Of a stretch of DNA of 54,420 nucleotides, positions 52,393-54,420 are shown one piece after another. Source of the stretch: Lachnospiraceae bacterium (lineage in GTDB: Bacteria > Bacillota > Clostridia > Lachnospirales > Lachnospiraceae); NCBI GenBank assembly GCA_021772075.1, contig JAETNQ010000023.1, positions 1 through 54,420 on the forward strand, written 5' to 3'. Position 1 is the stretch's first letter, and each line of letters opens with the position of its first letter. Below the pieces are notes generated by a model. That model was given only the letters and a program-made list of their open reading frames with translations. It was not told the origin of the DNA and did no database searches. The translations under genes were made by a program, and so were the position numbers.

Positions 52393-53085
52393 TTAAACTG
52401 TCACTTTCGTTCCGGTGAATTTTCCTTTTACCGCGTTGACTATGCTGTTTTCCCCGTTAAGGCCGAACACCCACATCGGCATCTTATTTTCCCGTGCCAT
52501 AATGGAAGCCGTCATATCCACAACCTGAAGGTTTTTCTCAATCACTTCGTCAATCGAAACCTCATCGTATTTCCTCGCTTTTGGGTCATTCCTTGGATCA
52601 GCGTCATAGACTCCGTCCACCGCCTTTGCCAACAGAATAACGTCCGCATCCACCTCCACCGCGCGCAGGACCACTCCCGTATCCGTAGAAAAATAAGGAT
52701 GGCCGGTTCCTCCGGCAAAAAATACGACTTTCCCCTGTCTAAAATATTTATTCGCCTTATCCTTGCTGAAGAGCTTCGTAAAAGAACCGCAGACAAACGG
52801 GGTAAGAATCTCCGTTTCCATGCCCGATGACCGGAAGATCTCCGACACATAAATACAATTCATCACCGTTGCAAGCATACCGATCTGATCCGCCTTCGTC
52901 CTGTCAATATTCTCGCTGGAACGTCCGCGCCAAAAATTACCGCCGCCGATCACGATGCCGATCTGCGTATCCTCTGTCAATTCCTTTACCTGTAATGCGA
53001 CCTTGCGCACCGTTTCTTCATCAAATCCTGTTTTCTTGCTGCCCGCCAGCGCTTCCCCGCTGAGTTTCAACAACATTCTCCGCAT
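52393..53085 (-). CDS. pyrH: UMP kinase
   Basis: PyrH phosphorylates UMP to UDP. The 230-aa protein has LLKLSGEALAG, VIGGGNFWRGR, FAGGTGHPYFSTDTG, and AKAVDGVYDADPRNDPKA, standard in the hexameric bacterial enzyme. I chose the ATG at 53085 (MRRMLLKLSG); an upstream ATG at 53097 (MVIH) lies too near AAAGG. rpsB and tsf, which usually precede pyrH, are absent; an Hpt gene stands there. frr follows after 32 bp. Confidence 0.96.
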   Translation of the reverse strand: MRRMLLKLSGEALAGSKKTGFDEETVRKVALQVKELTEDTQIGIVIGGGNFWRGRSSENIDRTKADQIGMLATVMNCIYVSEIFRSSGMETEILTPFVCGSFTKLFSKDKANKYFRQGKVVFFAGGTGHPYFSTDTGVVLRAVEVDADVILLAKAVDGVYDADPRNDPKARKYDEVSIDEVIEKNLQVVDMTASIMARENKMPMWVFGLNGENSIVNAVKGKFTGTKVTV

Positions 53086-53149
53086 ATGAATAACCATGCC
53101 TTTCTCTCAATCTGTGAACTCGTTTGTCTATAAAGCAAACGAATCCCTT

Positions 53150-53503
53150 TTACAAACTCTCGATGCAAACGATCGCCTTTTCATATCTGTCCCGGAACTC
53201 TTTCAATTCCTCCTGCAAGCCCTCTGCTTCGTTGGCACGCAGTTTTTCCACCATAGGAACCAATATCTGCAAAGCCCCGTCCACTCCAAGATTGGACATG
53301 ACTCCTTTTAATGTATGGCCGCTGCGGAATGCCGCCTCGCAGTCCTCTTTTTCCACTGCCTCTATAAAAGCCTTATAGTTCTGGTCAGCCGGGAGTTTCT
53401 TCAGGAATTTAAAATATAACGTTTCATTCCCCATAAAACGCTGTAATGTCGTGTCCACATCAAATCCGCATTCTACTAACTTGTCTTTCAGTTCCTTATC
53501 CAT
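53150..53503 (-). CDS. orphan Hpt-domain phosphotransfer protein
   Basis: The 117-aa protein is a four-helix histidine phosphotransfer domain, with the phosphorylated His63 in FRSGHTLKGVMSNLG. Such proteins carry phosphate between response regulators and kinases. No sensor or receiver is adjacent; the lone CheY is 20 kb away. AAGGA lies 8-9 nt before the ATG at 53503. A hairpin TCGTTTG/CAAACGA lies in the gap to pyrH (53122-53144). Confidence 0.88.
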   Translation of the reverse strand: MDKELKDKLVECGFDVDTTLQRFMGNETLYFKFLKKLPADQNYKAFIEAVEKEDCEAAFRSGHTLKGVMSNLGVDGALQILVPMVEKLRANEAEGLQEELKEFRDRYEKAIVCIESL

Positions 53504-53566
53504 AGCCCATTTCCTTCCCTTCTTATTCATTACCCGTTTTATATATAATTTTTATTCCTGCAATTA

Positions 53567-53595
53567 AGCGTACTATAATAACATTTCCTTGTCAA
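53567..53595 (-). promoter_or_regulatory. possible promoter of the Hpt gene
   Basis: A consensus TTGACA (53590-53595) is followed after 17 bp by TACGCT (53567-53572), a weak -10. It is the best match in the gap. Confidence 0.45.
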
Positions 53596-53664
53596 CATTT
53601 TAAATAAGTCTGACACAGAAATCAATTTTCTAATATAAATATTTATGAAAACCACTTGCTTTAT

Positions 53665-53706
53665 GAAATCTTTTAGATGAAACCTTTTAGATCAAATCTT
53701 TTAGAC
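53665..53706. repeat. three 14-bp tandem repeats
   Basis: gaaatcttttagat, gaaaccttttagat and caaatcttttagac follow each other without gap, differing at up to three sites. Confidence 0.8.
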
Positions 53707-53830
53707 CAATCAGAAACTAAGAAAAACTCCGGGAACAAGAAAATACACTGAATCAAAGATATCTCAGTACCAGATAAAATAAATTGTTTAATAATCTTTA
53801 TTTTAACAAATAAAATTTGCCAACAAATTG

Positions 53831-54145
53831 CTAACGAGCCAGCTCATGGATTCTAAAAATTTCTTCTATCGCATCCATGCCGTCTTGAAGCCTTGCAAAT
53901 TTCTTATTAGCATTCAATTCAAACGATTTTTGTGCCAACTGCAGTTCTGTTATTTGCCCTGCCATCTTATTTTGCTTGATTTCCATGACATCCAGCCTGT
54001 TATCGATCTTATTCAGCCTGTTATCCATCTTATCAAATCTGTCATCCATTTTGTCAAACCTGCTATCAATCTTATCAAATTTGTCATCCATTTTGTCAAG
54101 CCTGTCTAAAATTTTACCAAGGACTTCCCTGTTTTCAGCATCCAT
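53831..54145 (-). CDS. heptad-repeat coiled-coil protein, unknown function
   Basis: The 104-aa product is one long coiled coil. Residues about 10-55 repeat the heptad LDKMDDRFDKM-like unit six to seven times (DKMDDKFDKIDSRFDKMDDRFDKMDNRLNKIDNRL in part), giving 21-bp direct repeats in the DNA. The C-terminal half, MEIKQNKMAGQITELQLAQKS, goes on as helix and ends at IHELAR. The start at 54145 follows GGAGG by 10 nt; an ATG at 54154 is only one base after it. Similar repeat-variable proteins occur in many Clostridia; function unknown. Repeats may vary in number between strains. Confidence 0.75.
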   Translation of the reverse strand: MDAENREVLGKILDRLDKMDDKFDKIDSRFDKMDDRFDKMDNRLNKIDNRLDVMEIKQNKMAGQITELQLAQKSFELNANKKFARLQDGMDAIEEIFRIHELAR

Positions 54146-54199
54146 ATCATTCATACCTCCTTCCCATTTATTATCATATCTGCTTTAAACTGTTTGTAT

Positions 54200-54208
54200 A
54201 TTATAACA
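54200..54208 (-). promoter_or_regulatory. extended -10 element before the coiled-coil gene
   Basis: On the minus strand TG-T-TATAAT, about 45 bp before the ribosome site; I see no convincing -35, which extended -10 promoters may lack. A second TGTTATAAT copy is at 54259-54267. Confidence 0.5.
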
Positions 54209-54269
54209 TATGTCACCAACCGCCAGGTTGATGACTTGCTTGCGCATCAGCGCAATTCATTATAACATA
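54200..54269. repeat. two-hairpin cassette between 11-bp direct repeats
   Basis: ATTATAACATA occurs at 54200-54210 and again at 54259-54269. The 48 bp between hold two hairpins: GTCA-cc-AACC-GCCA-GGTT-ga-TGAC (54212-54235) and TTGCGC-ATCA-GCGCAA (54240-54255, perfect). The layout fits a small palindromic insert flanked by a target duplication; it also duplicates the -10 element. Confidence 0.65.
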
Positions 54270-54284
54270 ACGAATCCACAAAGT

Positions 54285-54410
54285 CTATGGTGTCATTCCC
54301 TGTTTTAGGGCTGTTTCACGAAAGGCTTTGGAAAAAGTAACGAGACGGCCATCTAAATTATTCTGGGCGTTTCGACTGAACACATACTCCTCCCATGACA
54401 AAAAGGGCAT
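54285..54410 (-). CDS. 41-codon ORF at the window edge, possibly the end of a longer gene
   Basis: From ATG at 54410 to TAG at 54285-54287, it reads MPFLSWEEYV... to ...LKQGMTP, with a balanced globular composition (FSRNAQNNLDGRLVTFSKAFRETA). GGGGG lies 5 nt before the ATG. The frame stays open to the window end, so this could be the C terminus of a larger protein instead. I recognise no family. Confidence 0.4.
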   Translation of the reverse strand: MPFLSWEEYVFSRNAQNNLDGRLVTFSKAFRETALKQGMTP

Positions 54411-54420
54411 ACTGCCCCCT

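Larger units (their letters stand above)
53504..53830. other. 327-bp AT-rich gap between Hpt and the coiled-coil gene
   Basis: Besides the Hpt promoter this gap contains three tandem 14-bp units (53665-53706) with consensus (g/c)AAA(T/C)CTTTTAGA(T/C). No gene is evident, and I see no T-run hairpin after the coiled-coil gene. Confidence 0.6.

Noticed and set aside
34590-53085. Prophage or conjugative element as source of the sugar/kinase insertion
   Set aside because: No integrase, transposase, att-like repeats or structural phage genes are present.
53098-53149. Terminator between Hpt and pyrH
   Set aside because: The hairpin TCGTTTG/CAAACGA has no T-run on the minus strand, so it is mentioned only as a hairpin.

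Overview
The window looks like a chromosomal segment of an anaerobic Firmicute of the class Clostridia, most likely a Lachnospiraceae member. The support is a PolC-type replicase, the secG-rnr-smpB-ssrA block, AGGAGG ribosome binding sites before nearly every gene, sigma-A type promoters, tRNAs without an encoded CCA, and protein sequences of lachnospiraceal character. No species call is made. About 90% of the genes lie on the minus strand. I see no prophage, insertion sequence, CRISPR array or rRNA, so this is mostly core genome with small accessory pieces.

Layout on the minus strand, from low to high coordinates. At 1-116 there are 48-bp tandem repeats. Next come tmRNA (124-460), smpB, rnr and secG (trans-translation, RNA decay, secretion), a cysteine hydrolase and enolase. 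Then follow a GntR-ABC transporter operon (5723-9113) and gpmI. A short plus-strand island (11040-12866) holds a cation diffusion facilitator and a promoter-operator driven pair, a small membrane protein plus a YbjQ protein. Next are tRNA-Thr(CGT), an MscS channel, glgB with a charged tail, a DUF1015 protein, one small plus-strand gene, a lipoprotein, and serA-serC. The branched-chain amino acid run leuB - glycosyltransferase - ilvD - ilvB - L,D-transpeptidase occupies 22127-29630. It is followed by yajC, tgt, a secreted metallo-beta-lactamase-fold lipoprotein, tRNA-Glu(CTC) and a cheY/CheX-like pair.

The segment 34590-53085 carries what is usually a continuous essential run in Clostridia (pyrH, frr, uppS, cdsA, dxr, rseP, ispG, polC). 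Here it is opened between rseP and ispG by about 7.6 kb. That insert holds a PfkB kinase, a class II aldolase, a mannose-family PTS (IIB, IIC, IID), a HAD phosphatase, and a PP2C phosphatase/Ser-Thr kinase pair behind a long structured leader. The rightmost part has an orphan Hpt protein, a heptad-repeat coiled-coil gene and a 41-codon ORF at the edge.

The least explained signals are in non-coding DNA. They are a cloverleaf-like 98-bp inverted-repeat element overlapping the serA stop codon, a second multi-hairpin element with 18-bp tandem repeats between uppS and frr, a pseudoknot-topology leader before the PP2C gene, and near-perfect operator-like palindromes (12291-12316 region, 30233-30257, 9150-9170). 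There is also a 26-codon leader ORF behind a G9 run before the PTS genes, and a two-hairpin cassette between 11-bp direct repeats near 54200. None of these could be searched against databases here. All functions are read from sequence motifs and family knowledge.
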